This document shows, piece after piece, positions 1 to 8,566 of a stretch of 53,132 nucleotides of DNA (position 1 is its first letter; the number at the start of each line of letters is the position of its first letter). Source of the stretch: Actinomadura formosensis NBRC 14204 (lineage in GTDB: Bacteria; Actinomycetota; Actinomycetes; Streptosporangiales; Streptosporangiaceae); assembly GCF_001552155.1 (NCBI RefSeq), contig NZ_BCQQ01000038.1:1-53132 (forward strand), in the 5' to 3' direction. Below the pieces are notes generated by a model that was not told where the DNA came from, searched no databases, and saw only the letters and a program-made list of their open reading frames with translations. Position numbers and translations under genes: made by a program.

Positions 1-747
1 GCCGCGCCGGTCGGCGGCGGACCGGCCGCGCCGCGCGCCGGCCGAGTGCGTGGGCTGCTCGCTCAGCCTGCCGCGGGCCAGCGTGAACAGGCGGTCGCAC
101 CAGCCGGTGAGCGTGTCGGTGGCGTCGGCGGTGACGACCACCGCCGGCGCCAGCGAGCGCAGCACCGGGATCAGCTCCGCCATGGCGGCCGTGAGCGCGC
201 CCCGGCCGGGACCGGCGGCGCCGGTGGGCCACGGCTCGGCGGCGGCGCACAGCTCGCCGAACGGGTCGTCCAGGAGCAGCAGGTCGGGCTCGTGGACGCA
301 CGCGGCGGCGAGCCCGGCGCGCAGCCGGACGTCCGGCGGCAGCAGCGCCAGCTCCGTCCCGGCGGCGTCGGCGAGGTCGAGCCGCTTCACCATGGAGCGG
401 GCGGCGGACGCGCTCGTCCGCTTGTAGTACGCCGCGTACGCGACGAACTCGCCGGCCGTCATGTTCTCCGTCCGGGAGAACCGGGCGGGCAGGTAGCCGA
501 TCCCGGCCCGCGCGGCGCGCAGCCCGGCGGCGTTCGATATGTCATGTCCGAGAATGTGCAGCAGGCCGGTATTCGGTCTGCGCAAGGTCGCGAACGTGGC
601 CAGCAGAGTGGATTTACCGGCACCAGGTGGACCGGCCAGGCCGACCACGCCTTCGGATACGCCGAAGGTCACCGGGCGCAGGAGCCACCGCCCCCCGCGG
701 CGGACACCCATTCCTCGGGCCACGATCACGGAATGCTCCGCGATCAC
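1..747 (-). CDS. ABC transporter ATP-binding protein, degenerate, 3' part cut by window edge
   Basis: 249 codons are visible from a GTG preceded by a G-rich ribosome site; the C-terminus lies outside the window. A Walker A motif GPPGAGKST sits at residues 39-47 and a Walker B-like DLLLLDDP at 155-162, so the fold is that of an ABC ATPase. Several catalytic features look wrong. The Q-loop region reads GYLPARF without Gln, the LSGGQ signature is replaced by LLPPDVRLRAG, the residue after the Walker B Asp is Asp rather than Glu, and the usual switch His is missing in VVVTADATD. It may bind nucleotide but hydrolyse it poorly. A permease partner would be expected beyond the left edge. Family fold is fairly sure; activity and substrate are unknown. 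Confidence 0.7.
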   Translation of the reverse strand, partial: MIAEHSVIVARGMGVRRGGRWLLRPVTFGVSEGVVGLAGPPGAGKSTLLATFATLRRPNTGLLHILGHDISNAAGLRAARAGIGYLPARFSRTENMTAGEFVAYAAYYKRTSASAARSMVKRLDLADAAGTELALLPPDVRLRAGLAAACVHEPDLLLLDDPFGELCAAAEPWPTGAAGPGRGALTAAMAELIPVLRSLAPAVVVTADATDTLTGWCDRLFTLARGRLSEQPTHSAGARRGRSAADRRG

Positions 748-1126
748 AAGTGTTCCCCCCGTTGCTCGTCATGCGGCCGCGGCGCCGGCCTGGACGTTCC
801 GGTGGCTCCGGGTCCCCCAACCCGCCACACGGTGACTGCGCGCCGGGCCGCCGTTCGGCGGGCACCGGCCGCTTTTGCCGAGCCGCGATGCATCGACATC
901 ATGACTATAACCGGGCTTGGTGATGGCTGTCAGCAATCTTATTGCCTTTACGGCAGGACGCCTGGATTCTTTGCCTACCGCGTTGAAGGTGAGAATTCGT
1001 AAAAGGCGGACAGTTGCCGATTTATAGCCATGGAGCGGGGTGGGGCGGACGGCCGGCCCCGGCGGCGCGCTCCGCTGGGAGCGTACGGGCGTACGGCCGG
1101 GTGCGGTCATGGGGCAGGATGGACCT
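748..1126. other. Divergent intergenic region
   Basis: This 379-base spacer separates the minus-strand ABC gene from the plus-strand thioredoxin gene. Bases 890-1025 are clearly less GC-rich than the surrounding coding DNA, as expected for a divergent promoter region. Apart from the minus-strand promoter at 904-933 I see no gene or RNA; open frames here have no ribosome site and look like GC-driven shadows. Confidence 0.5.
904..933 (-). promoter_or_regulatory. Sigma-70-like promoter for the ABC ATPase gene
   Basis: On the minus strand CTGACA (933-928) and TATAGT (909-904) are separated by 18 bases, each matching the consensus at 5 of 6 positions. The start codon is about 150 bases downstream, so a longish leader is implied. 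Prediction from sequence only. Confidence 0.5.
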
Positions 1127-2077
1127 ATGCCTTCTCGGGACTTTTCGTTGCACGGGGCCATCGACCTGGGGGCGCGCCAGGCGGCCACAAGGAAGCAGCA
1201 GGAACGCCGGGCCCAGGGCGGCGGTGCGCCGTCGGGGGCGGGCGGGGCCACGGGCCAGTACGTCGTGGACGTCACCGACCAGACTTTCAACACCGAGGTC
1301 GTGGAGCGGTCGCAGTCCGTTCCCATCCTCGTGGACTTCTGGGCCGACTGGTGTGGACCGTGCAAACAGCTCGGCCCCATCCTGGAGAAGCTCGCCGCCG
1401 AGGCCGCCGGCAAGTGGATCCTGGCGAAGGTCGACATCGACGCCAACCCGCAGCTCGCGGCGTACATGCAGCAGATGGGCGTGCGCGGCATCCCGTTCGT
1501 GGCGGCGGTCGTCGCCGGGCAGCTGCTGCCGTTCCTGAACGGCGCGGCGCCCGAGCCGCAGGTGCGCCAGGCCATCGACCAGCTCTTCGAGGCGCTGCAC
1601 AAGGAGGGCATCCTGCCGGACGTCCCGCCGGGCGAGGAGCCCGCCGCCGGGGCCGCGCCCGCCGTCGACCCCGTGTACGCCGAGGCCGAGGACGCCCTGC
1701 AGCGCGGCGACCTGCCCGCCGCCAAGGCGTCCTTCGAGCGCATCCTCGCCGGCGACCCGAGGGACGCCCAGGCCAAGCAGGGCCTCGTGCTCGTCGAGCT
1801 GAGCCTGCGCGTCGGCTCGCTGGACCCCGAGCGCGCCCTCCAGGAGGCGAACGAGAAGCCCGGCGACGTCCAGGCGCAGATCAGCGCGGCCGACGTGGAG
1901 ATGGTGTCCGGCCGCATCGACGCGGCGTTCGACCGGCTGCTGGCCGCGGTGCGCGGCAGCGCGGGCGACGACCGCGACGCGGCCCGCAAGCACCTGCTGT
2001 CGCTGTTCGAGCTGCTGCCGCCGGACGACCCGCGCGTCGGCAAGGCCCGCCGCGCCCTGCAGTCCGCCCTGTTCTGA
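1127..2077 (+). CDS. Thioredoxin-domain TPR protein (YbbN/CnoX family)
   Basis: A 316-residue cytoplasmic protein. A thioredoxin fold covers about residues 45-155 with an intact W75-C-G-P-C79 active site and the cis-proline segment GIPFV. After it comes an acidic/Ala linker and a helical C-terminal half with TPR-like repeats (about 180-316). YbbN/CnoX proteins are holdases and thiol partners that hand clients to chaperones; many lack the redox Cys pair, whereas this one keeps WCGPC and so could also act as an oxidoreductase. The ATG at 1127 is chosen over an upstream in-frame start at 1040 because AGGATGGA lies just before it and the extra residues are low-complexity. It stands alone on the plus strand. 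Confidence 0.85.
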   Translation: MPSRDFSLHGAIDLGARQAATRKQQERRAQGGGAPSGAGGATGQYVVDVTDQTFNTEVVERSQSVPILVDFWADWCGPCKQLGPILEKLAAEAAGKWILAKVDIDANPQLAAYMQQMGVRGIPFVAAVVAGQLLPFLNGAAPEPQVRQAIDQLFEALHKEGILPDVPPGEEPAAGAAPAVDPVYAEAEDALQRGDLPAAKASFERILAGDPRDAQAKQGLVLVELSLRVGSLDPERALQEANEKPGDVQAQISAADVEMVSGRIDAAFDRLLAAVRGSAGDDRDAARKHLLSLFELLPPDDPRVGKARRALQSALF

Positions 2078-2101
2078 GCCGTCCGCCCTGGTCGGGAGCG
2101 T

Positions 2102-2121
2102 CCCGGCCCCGCGCGGCCGGG
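2102..2121 (+). terminator. GC hairpin after the thioredoxin-TPR gene
   Basis: CCCGGCC and GGCCGGG pair perfectly around a 6-base loop, 25 bases after the stop codon. There is no T-run, which is common for actinomycete terminators, so the call is tentative. Confidence 0.35.
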
Positions 2122-2461
2122 GATGAGACGGAAGTGGCGCGCGGTGACTCCGGCAAGCGGAGCAAGCCTGGGCAATCGGGGCACCCGGCCGCGATGTTGC
2201 GCGTATGCTCAATGCAATGACCGTGCCCGGACGGCCTACGTGCAGCATTTCCACGGGGTCGCCCCCGCCGATCCGCGGCTCTGCCGCCTCGTGACCGACA
2301 CCACGAGGTCACCCGGGCCCGCGACCGTCGAACCGACCGTCGTCGCGGCGTGGGCTCACCGGGCCGCGGCACGCGTCCGGGCCGCGGCCCCCGGACGCGC
2401 AGTCCCCCCGGGAACGGCGCGCGCGGGACGGAAACAACGCGGAACATAGGGAGCAGTCGTC
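2122..2461. other. Intergenic region before malic enzyme
   Basis: 340 bases without a supported gene. An open frame of 108 codons exists on the plus strand but is Arg/Ala-rich, lacks a ribosome site and has no recognisable family. The stretch around 2195-2220 (GCGTATGCTCAATGCAATG) is AT-richer and may carry the promoter of the malic enzyme gene; no clean -35/-10 pair could be fixed. Confidence 0.4.
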
Positions 2462-3865
2462 GTGGCGAGCGTGCCGAGCGTGTCGTACTCCATCACCGTC
2501 CGGCTGGAGGTCCCGGCCGGCGGCAAGGCCGTCAGCCAGATCACCCATGTGGTCGAGAACGCCGGCGGCATCGTCACGGCCCTCGACGTCAACACCGCGG
2601 GCCACGAGACGCTGCGCATCGACGTCACGATCGCGACCCGCGACACCCAGCACGCCCAGGCGATCGCGGGCGCGCTGGAGCGGATCGAGGCCGTCAAGAT
2701 CCACAAGGTCAGCGACCGGACCTTCCTGATGCACCTCGGCGGCAAGATCGAGATGCAGTCGAAGGTGCCGCTGCGCAACCGCGACGAGCTGTCCATGGCC
2801 TACACGCCCGGCGTCGCCCGGGTGTCGCTCGCGATCGCCCGCAACCCCGAGGACGTCCGGCGGCTGACGATCAAACGCAACAGCGTCGCCGTCGTCACCG
2901 ACGGGTCGGCGGTGCTCGGCCTGGGCAACATCGGCCCGGAGGCCGCGCTGCCCGTCATGGAGGGCAAGGCCGCGCTGTTCAAGCGGTTCGCCGGGATCGA
3001 CGCGTGGCCGATCTGCCTCGACACGCAGGACACCGACAAGATCGTCGAGACCGTCCAGATCATCGCGCCCGCGTTCGGCGGCATCAACCTGGAGGACATC
3101 TCCGCGCCGCGCTGCTTCGAGGTCGAGGCCAGGCTGCGCAAGCTGCTCGACATCCCCGTGTTCCACGACGACCAGCACGGCACGGCGATCTGCGTGCTGG
3201 CCGCGCTGACCAACGCGCTGCGCGTCGTCGGCAAGGAGATCGGGTCCGTCCGCATCACGATGGCGGGCGCGGGCGCCGCCGGCACCGCGATCCTGAAGCT
3301 GCTGATGCACGCGGGCGCCCGCGACCTCGTCGTGTGCGACTACCGGGGCGCCGTCCACAAGGGCCGCGACGACCTGGACGACTCGCTCCGCTGGATCGCC
3401 GACCACACCAACGCGGCCGGCTACGCGGGCGATCTGCGCGGCGCCGTCAAGGACGCCGACGTGTTCATCGGCGTGTCCGCGCCCGGCATCCTGACCGGTG
3501 ACGACATCGCCACGATGAACGACGGCGCGATCGTGTTCGCGCTCGCCAACCCCGAGCCCGAGGTGTCCCCGGACGAGGCCCGCGAGCACGCCGCCGTCGT
3601 CGCCACCGGCCGCAGCGACTACCCCAACCAGATCAACAACGTGCTGGCGTTCCCCGGTGTCTTCCGCGGCCTGCTGGACGCCCAGGCCGACGGTGTCACC
3701 CTCGACATGCTCGCCGCCGCCGCCACGGCCTTGGCCGAGGTCGTCACGCCGGGCGAGCTGGGGCCGAACTACATCGTCCCGAGCGTCTTCCACCCGGAGG
3801 TGGCGACCCGCGTCGCCGGTGCCGTCCGCGAAGCCGCCGGTGGCCGCCCCCGCACCGAAGCCTGA
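2462..3865 (+). CDS. NAD(P)-dependent malic enzyme with N-terminal ACT domain
   Basis: 467 residues. It catalyses oxidative decarboxylation of malate to pyruvate in the cytoplasm. Residues 1-90 form an ACT-like regulatory domain (conserved VENAGGIVTALDV region), which suggests amino-acid control and is common in actinobacterial malic enzymes. The catalytic part shows AYTPGVA (Tyr114), EGKAALFK (Lys169), NLEDI and HDDQHGT (acidic metal ligands around 211-237), and the Rossmann loop GAGAAG at 269-274. The GTG start has AGGGAG 8 to 9 bases upstream. Cofactor preference cannot be read with certainty. The next gene converges from the other strand. Confidence 0.92.
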   Translation: MASVPSVSYSITVRLEVPAGGKAVSQITHVVENAGGIVTALDVNTAGHETLRIDVTIATRDTQHAQAIAGALERIEAVKIHKVSDRTFLMHLGGKIEMQSKVPLRNRDELSMAYTPGVARVSLAIARNPEDVRRLTIKRNSVAVVTDGSAVLGLGNIGPEAALPVMEGKAALFKRFAGIDAWPICLDTQDTDKIVETVQIIAPAFGGINLEDISAPRCFEVEARLRKLLDIPVFHDDQHGTAICVLAALTNALRVVGKEIGSVRITMAGAGAAGTAILKLLMHAGARDLVVCDYRGAVHKGRDDLDDSLRWIADHTNAAGYAGDLRGAVKDADVFIGVSAPGILTGDDIATMNDGAIVFALANPEPEVSPDEAREHAAVVATGRSDYPNQINNVLAFPGVFRGLLDAQADGVTLDMLAAAATALAEVVTPGELGPNYIVPSVFHPEVATRVAGAVREAAGGRPRTEA

Positions 3866-3912
3866 GTCACCGCGGGGGCACCCCCGGATAGGGCGCGGTT
3901 CGTGTGGGGGAC

Positions 3913-3933
3913 GACCCCCGAAAGGCGGGGGTC
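3913..3933. terminator. Bidirectional terminator hairpin between malic enzyme and LPHTG gene
   Basis: GACCCCCG (3913-3920) and CGGGGGTC (3926-3933) form a perfect 8-bp stem with a 5-base loop, between two convergent genes. The right arm touches the stop codon of the minus-strand gene. A second G/C inverted repeat lies at 3873-3886. Confidence 0.6.
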
Positions 3934-4564
3934 AGTCCTTCTTGTCCGCGAACATCCGCTCGCGGCGGCGAGGCCAGATCCCGCCGTACCAGAAGATGAT
4001 CGCGCCGGTGAGGACGATTGCGGCGCCGGTCGCGGCCCGCGCCCACAGGACGGTGTCCGGGCCGGTGTGCGGCAGCTTGGCCGGCGGCGTCTCGGACGGC
4101 GCCGCGCCCGCCTTCTTGCAGTTCGCCTTCACCGCCTGCGACTCGATGCGCTTGTTGGCCCAGGTGACGGTGAGGGCGGTGCGGCGGTCCTCGCGCAGCC
4201 TGACCGGGACCGTCCGGGTGTTGTTCGGACGGATCTGGCCGGGGATCGCGGCGCCGCCGTCGTCCCGCTCGATCGAGAAGTCCTCGGTCTGCGTCCCGGT
4301 GTTGCGGATCTTGACGTTCACGGTGCGCTCGGGGCAGGAGACCGCGCCGATGCTCGCGGTCACCGGCTGCTCGGGCGTCCCCGGCCGGGTCGGCTTGGTC
4401 GAGGTCGGCGCCGGCGACGTCCCGGACGCGCTGGGACTCGCCGAGGCCGAGGCCGAGGCGGAGGCCGGCGCCGCGTTCCCGTTCGACTTGAACAGCGCCT
4501 GGATCCCGAACAACGCTGCGATCACGACGAACACGGCGGCGATGACGACCCTGGGCAACTGCAT
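3932..4564 (-). CDS. LPHTG-anchored cell-surface protein
   Basis: 210 residues. A hydrophobic N-terminal segment (about residues 4-25) is a signal peptide or anchor. A Ser/Ala/Pro/Thr-rich spacer follows, then a beta-rich exposed domain of about 90 residues with two Cys that could form a disulfide. The end is a classic sortase signal: LPHTG at 164-168, a hydrophobic stretch, and a positively charged tail (RRRERMFADKKD). Such proteins are covalently linked to peptidoglycan by a sortase; none is encoded in this window. The ATG at 4564 has a strong GGGAGGA ribosome site; an upstream TTG is unlikely. The ligand or role of the exposed domain is not recognisable. Confidence 0.8.
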   Translation of the reverse strand: MQLPRVVIAAVFVVIAALFGIQALFKSNGNAAPASASASASASPSASGTSPAPTSTKPTRPGTPEQPVTASIGAVSCPERTVNVKIRNTGTQTEDFSIERDDGGAAIPGQIRPNNTRTVPVRLREDRRTALTVTWANKRIESQAVKANCKKAGAAPSETPPAKLPHTGPDTVLWARAATGAAIVLTGAIIFWYGGIWPRRRERMFADKKD

Positions 4565-4712
4565 CGCTGTCCTCCCGGCGCGCACCAAACGGGTGCCCGA
4601 TGTTCCTAGATCATTCTTAACCTAGGTTCTTGTGGTGCCGATATCCCCATCGATAGGAATGCGTAACAGGCTAACGAGCCGGGAGACGTGCCGCCGGAGG
4701 TCCGCGCAACGC

Positions 4713-5300
4713 ATGATGGAACCCATGGAAGACGGCATCAGAGTGGGGCTCCTGCTGGTGGCGACCCCCCAACTGGAGGATCCGAATTTCCGCCGGAGCG
4801 TCGTCCTGCTGGTCGAGCACGAGACCGGCGGAGGCACGCTGGGGGTTGTCCTCAACCGGCCGACCGACGTTCCCGTGGACCGCGTCCTGCCGCCGTGGGC
4901 CGAACTCGTCACCGGGCCGGCGGTCGTCTTCCAGGGCGGTCCGGTGGCGCTGGAGCAGGCGCTGGCCCTGGCCCGCCTCCCCGGCGAGGAGGAGCCGCTC
5001 GGCTGGCGCGCCCTGGACGGCGGCACCGAGGTCGCCCGGGTGGGAGTGGTCGACCTGGAGGCCCCGCCCGGCCTGCTGGCCGCCGAACTGCTGCAGTTGC
5101 GGGTGTTCGCCGGATACGCCGGATGGTCGGCGGGACAACTGCGCGGGGAGATCGAGGAGGGCTCGTGGTACCTGGTGCCGGCCGAGGCCGGGGACGTGTT
5201 CGCCGCCGCCCCGGATCGGCTGTGGCGGGACGTTCTGCGCAGGCAGGGGGGCGATCTGGCGTTCGTTTCCACTTTTCCCGACGATCCCACGCTGAACTAA
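4713..5300 (+). CDS. YqgE/AlgH family protein
   Basis: About 195 residues. It has the hallmarks of the YqgE/AlgH (UPF0301) family: LLVATPQLEDPNFRRSVVLL near the N-terminus, GTLGVVLNRPT, VFQGGPV and RVFAGYAGWSAGQL. The biochemical role of this family is unsettled; AlgH was first linked to alginate regulation in Pseudomonas. Start choice is open: the ATG at 4713 is 11 bases from GGAGGT, while 4716 and 4725 are also in frame and would remove only a few residues. DUF3039 follows 10 bases after the stop, so the two may be cotranscribed. Confidence 0.88.
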   Translation: MMEPMEDGIRVGLLLVATPQLEDPNFRRSVVLLVEHETGGGTLGVVLNRPTDVPVDRVLPPWAELVTGPAVVFQGGPVALEQALALARLPGEEEPLGWRALDGGTEVARVGVVDLEAPPGLLAAELLQLRVFAGYAGWSAGQLRGEIEEGSWYLVPAEAGDVFAAAPDRLWRDVLRRQGGDLAFVSTFPDDPTLN

Positions 5301-5310
5301 GGTGGACGAC

Positions 5311-5571
5311 GTGAGTACGAAGATCCTTCCTGACAGCGACACCCAGAGCGATGTCCGGCCAGACCTCTCGCACGGTGACGGCGACCACGAGCGGTTCGCC
5401 CACTACGTGAAGAAGGCCAAGATCACCGAGAGCGCGGTGACCGGCACGCCGGTGATCGCGCTGTGCGGCAAGGTGTGGGTGCCGAACCGGGACCCGAAGA
5501 AGTACCCGGTCTGCCCGGAGTGCAAGGAGATCTACGAATCCATGAAGCCGGGCCGCGAGGGCGACGAGTGA
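5311..5571 (+). CDS. DUF3039 domain protein, small zinc-ribbon-like
   Basis: 86 residues, the conserved actinobacterial DUF3039 family. The core reads HYV, then ALCGKVWVPNR, then YPVCPECKEIY, so a His/Cys set (C, CxxC) suggests zinc binding. Function is unknown. The GTG at 5311 is preferred over a GTG at 5302 because AAGGTGG lies at proper distance before it. It sits directly behind the yqgE-like gene. Confidence 0.82.
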   Translation: MSTKILPDSDTQSDVRPDLSHGDGDHERFAHYVKKAKITESAVTGTPVIALCGKVWVPNRDPKKYPVCPECKEIYESMKPGREGDE

Positions 5572-5804
5572 CCCGCCGCTGAGACGCGGCGTTCCGGCGC
5601 GCCGCCGTGCCCGGCCGCGCGCCTCCAGGTCCCGCGGTGGCGGATACCGCGGGGCCGCGGCCCCGTGACACACGGGTGCGCAACATCATGAACTACACCT
5701 GTCCGCGCGCCTTTTCCGCAGGTCAGGGCCGTCTCATCCGGTCGTGCCCGTCCCGCGGAGGCGGTGCCGCGGTGCGATCTGTCGGCGGGGCTCGGTAGCC
5801 TTCG

Positions 5805-7577
5805 ATGACCGTGAGCACCTTCGCCGCATCGAGCATGCCCCCCGCATTCCCCGAGCGGGCCGCCTGGGGGACCGCGTCGTCCCTGCGTGCCTGGCAGCAG
5901 CAGGCGCTGGAGGCTTACTTCGGCACGGACGGCTCCGAGCCGGGCCCGCGCGACTTCCTCACCGTCGCGACCCCGGGCGCCGGCAAGACGACGTTCGCGC
6001 TGCGCCTCGCCCGCGAGCTGATGGAGCGCCGCGCCGTGCAGGCGATCACGATCGTGTGCCCGACCGAGCACCTCAAGCGGCAGTGGGCCGAATCCGCGGC
6101 CCGTGTCGGCATCAGGATCGACCCCGAGTACCAGAACGGGCAGGGGCCCGTCGGCAAGGACTTCCACGGCGTCGCCGTCACCTACGCGACCGTCGCCGCG
6201 CGCCCGGCCCTGCACCGCAACCGCACGGAGGCGCGCAAGTCGCTGGTCGTCTTCGACGAGGTGCACCACGCGGGCGACGGCCTGTCCTGGGGCGACGCGG
6301 TCCGGGAGGCGTTCGAGCCCGCGACGCGGCGCCTCGCCCTCTCCGGCACGCCGTTCCGCACCGACATCAACCCGATCCCGTTCGTCCGGTACGAGGAGGG
6401 GCCGGACGGCATCCGCCGCAGCAGCGCCGACTACACCTACGGCTACGGCCCCGCCCTCGCCGACGGCGTCGTCCGCCCGGTGATCTTCCTGGCGTACGCG
6501 GGGGAGATGCGCTGGCGCACCCGGGCCGGCGACGAGATCACCGCCACCCTGGGCGAGCCGCTCACCCAGGACCAGACCGCCCAGGCGTGGCGCGCCGCGC
6601 TCGACCCGAAGGGCGACTGGATCAAGCAGGTCATCACCGCCGCCGACCGGCGGCTCACCGAACTGCGCCGCGTCATCCCCGACGCCGGCGGCCTGGTCAT
6701 CGCCACCGACCACGAGACCGCCCGCGCCTATGCCGGGATGCTGCGCGCGGTCACCGGGCAGAGCGCCACGATCGTGCTGTCGGACGACCCGTCCGCGTCC
6801 AAGAAGATCAAGCAGTTCGGCGGCACCGACGACCGCTGGATGGTCGCGGTCCGCATGGTGTCCGAGGGCGTCGACATCCCGCGGCTCTGCGTCGGCGTCT
6901 ACGCGACGTCCACGAGCACGCCGCTGTTCTTCGCGCAGGCCATCGGCCGTTTCGTCCGCGCCCGCAAGCGCGGTGAGACGGCGTCGGTCTTCCTGCCGTC
7001 GGTCCCCACCCTGATGGGCCACGCCGCCGAACTGGAAGAGGAACGCGACCACGTCCTCGACCGTCCCGTCCGCGAGGACGGCCTGGACGACGAACTCCTC
7101 GCCGAGGCCAACCGCAAGCAGGACACCCCCGACGTGGGCGAGGAACTGCCGTTCGAGACCGTCGAGGCGTCCGCGACGTTCGACCGCGTCCTGTACGACG
7201 GCGGCGAGTTCGGCATGCACGCCGAGCCCGGCTCCGCCGAGGAGGAGGAGTTCCTCGGCATCCCCGGCCTGCTGGAACCCGACCAGGTGTCGGCCCTGCT
7301 CCGCAAAAGACAGGCCGACCAGCTCGCCAACGAACGCAGGCGCAAGACCGGCGACCCCCGCGCCGACCGCACCGCCGCCGAGGACCTGGCGTCCCTGCGC
7401 CGCGAGCTGAACGGCCTCGTCAACGCCTGGAACCACCGCACCGGCCAGCCGCAGGGCGTCATCCACAACGAACTGCGCCGCTCCTGCGGCGGCCCGCCCG
7501 TCCCCCAGGCCACCGCCACCGAAATCCGCGAACGCATCGCCAAGATCCGAGAATGGGCCGCCAAACGCCGCCACTAA
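5805..7577 (+). CDS. DEAD/DEAH-box superfamily 2 helicase
   Basis: 590 residues. Helicase motifs appear in order: ATPGAGKTT (motif I, 55-63), DEVHH (motif II, 151-155), SGTPFR (motif III, 180-185), then in the second RecA-like domain SEGVDIPRL (motif V) and QAIGRFVRAR (motif VI). The last ~180 residues are charged and helical and end in a short basic tail, without a recognised extra domain. Proteins of this size are widespread in actinomycetes as single genes; substrate (DNA or RNA) is not known. There is only a weak ribosome site before the ATG; a GTG two codons downstream is an alternative start. Confidence 0.85.
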   Translation: MTVSTFAASSMPPAFPERAAWGTASSLRAWQQQALEAYFGTDGSEPGPRDFLTVATPGAGKTTFALRLARELMERRAVQAITIVCPTEHLKRQWAESAARVGIRIDPEYQNGQGPVGKDFHGVAVTYATVAARPALHRNRTEARKSLVVFDEVHHAGDGLSWGDAVREAFEPATRRLALSGTPFRTDINPIPFVRYEEGPDGIRRSSADYTYGYGPALADGVVRPVIFLAYAGEMRWRTRAGDEITATLGEPLTQDQTAQAWRAALDPKGDWIKQVITAADRRLTELRRVIPDAGGLVIATDHETARAYAGMLRAVTGQSATIVLSDDPSASKKIKQFGGTDDRWMVAVRMVSEGVDIPRLCVGVYATSTSTPLFFAQAIGRFVRARKRGETASVFLPSVPTLMGHAAELEEERDHVLDRPVREDGLDDELLAEANRKQDTPDVGEELPFETVEASATFDRVLYDGGEFGMHAEPGSAEEEEFLGIPGLLEPDQVSALLRKRQADQLANERRRKTGDPRADRTAAEDLASLRRELNGLVNAWNHRTGQPQGVIHNELRRSCGGPPVPQATATEIRERIAKIREWAAKRRH

Positions 7578-7933
7578 CGCCTCCCGGCGAAGCCGCGGCA
7601 CCCCCAGCCATCCCGCAGGACGTCGTCAAGGACGGCCGCCACCCGCTGCACGGCATCGCACGGGTACAGCATCGACCGCGAAACCCGGTAGAACCAGCGC
7701 CCGCCGAGCCTCTCCGCACTGACGCTCAATGCGCGGTCTTCGGCGTCCTCGGAAAGGACCCACAGCACCGGCGGCGACTCGATGTAGACCTTGACGTGCG
7801 ACCAGCCATGGGCACGCACCGCATCTGCGAGCACATCGAGATGCCTTTCGGCTGTGGTGTGCCCATACCGAACGCGCCACCACCACAAGACGAACCGTCC
7901 ACGTGCGACCTTCACCCGCCGAGCCGCGCCCAC
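7574..7933 (-). CDS. Hypothetical protein, third gene of the HATPase trio
   Basis: About 119 residues from a GTG at 7933 that lies one base after the stop of the small membrane protein and behind GGGAAGG. The N-terminal part is basic and Trp-rich (FVLWWWRVRYG), followed by a mixed alpha/beta core ending in a Cys-containing tail. I recognise no domain; similar small proteins occur beside HATPase regulators in actinomycetes. A longer frame to 8014 would overlap the membrane gene by 80 bases and is less likely. The last codons overlap the convergent helicase gene by 4 bases. Confidence 0.6.
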   Translation of the reverse strand: MGAARRVKVARGRFVLWWWRVRYGHTTAERHLDVLADAVRAHGWSHVKVYIESPPVLWVLSEDAEDRALSVSAERLGGRWFYRVSRSMLYPCDAVQRVAAVLDDVLRDGWGCRGFAGRR

Positions 7934-7934
7934 G

Positions 7935-8126
7935 TCACCTTCCCGCACTTGAACGGGCCGCCCTTCGGTTCCGGAGACGGCGGACGGCACGGATGCTGAG
8001 CTGTATCCGGGCACGCACTAACGGCCAGGACAGGACCGCGAGTGCATACCCGAATGCCACCGAGCACGCCACAGCGAAGAAGATCGTCCACGCCAGTGCG
8101 GCCAGCACATGCGAGGGCATACTCAC
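7935..8126 (-). CDS. Small single-pass membrane protein
   Basis: 63 residues (or 61 from the ATG at 8120). The GTG at 8126 overlaps the stop of the HATPase gene as GTGA, a typical translational coupling. One strong transmembrane helix (HVLAALAWTIFFAVACSVAF and onward to about residue 35) is followed by a highly basic cytoplasmic tail (RRLRNRRAARSS). No family recognised. Coupling with an HATPase regulator suggests a membrane tether or sensor, which is inference. Confidence 0.55.
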   Translation of the reverse strand: MSMPSHVLAALAWTIFFAVACSVAFGYALAVLSWPLVRARIQLSIRAVRRLRNRRAARSSAGR

Positions 8127-8566
8127 CGAGCGACCTCCGTCGCGATCATCGCGCAGACCCATTTTCCCCTGGGCGGGGTCGCTTCCACCCAACACCGGAC
8201 GGCCAGAGCAACCACCAGCCGCAGGCCCCATCCGCCGTTCGCGTCGTGGTTTTCCTCCGACAGGTCCAAGGTGTCGAGGTCGAGTTCGACATGCCTGGTC
8301 ATCGGATGTCCCTTGCCGCCGTCCCACACTGCGAGGACGACGTGGCCGTCCTCGCACCGGGCGTGGACTTTGACTGTTTCCGCCGTGCTGGAGACCGCAA
8401 CCGCGTTCGCCATCAACTCGCCGATGATGAGTACCGCGTCCGCTTCCACGACCGGCATGCCCCAGCGCTTCAACGCGTTGCCGACCAGGTCACGTGCCAG
8501 CCCCGCGGATGCCGCGGACGCCAGCAAGCGCCACGTGATGGATGGCTGCTCGGCGGTCAACGTCAT
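8123..8566 (-). CDS. HATPase-domain regulator (RsbW-like ATP-binding protein)
   Basis: 147 residues, a stand-alone GHKL ATPase of the anti-sigma/serine-kinase type. The N box is LIIGELMANAVAVS (Glu50, Asn54), the G1 region VWDGGKG (Asp82), and a glycine lid-like GGWGLRLV lies near the C-terminus. In actinomycetes such proteins often sit beside XRE-DUF5753/DUF397 pairs, as here with the divergent genes at 8845 and 9740. The ATG at 8566 is 8 bases from GGAAGGAAG; an upstream in-frame GTG at 8575 is less well placed. Target protein is unknown. Confidence 0.82.
   Translation of the reverse strand: MTLTAEQPSITWRLLASAASAGLARDLVGNALKRWGMPVVEADAVLIIGELMANAVAVSSTAETVKVHARCEDGHVVLAVWDGGKGHPMTRHVELDLDTLDLSEENHDANGGWGLRLVVALAVRCWVEATPPRGKWVCAMIATEVAR

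Noticed and set aside
2123..2449. 108-codon plus-strand open frame before malic enzyme
   Set aside because: Arg/Ala-rich, no ribosome site, no family; typical GC-driven open frame.
4619..4628. AACCTAGGTT palindrome between LPHTG and YqgE genes
   Set aside because: Only 10 bases, no second copy and no known regulator gene near; not strong enough to call an operator.
5655..5668. GGGGCCGCGGCCCC palindrome before the helicase
   Set aside because: Simple G/C palindrome expected in this base composition; no T-run and no clear transcript to end.
5532..7601. 689-codon minus-strand frame opposite the helicase
   Set aside because: Antisense shadow of a gene with complete helicase motifs; composition is Gly/Arg/Ala noise.
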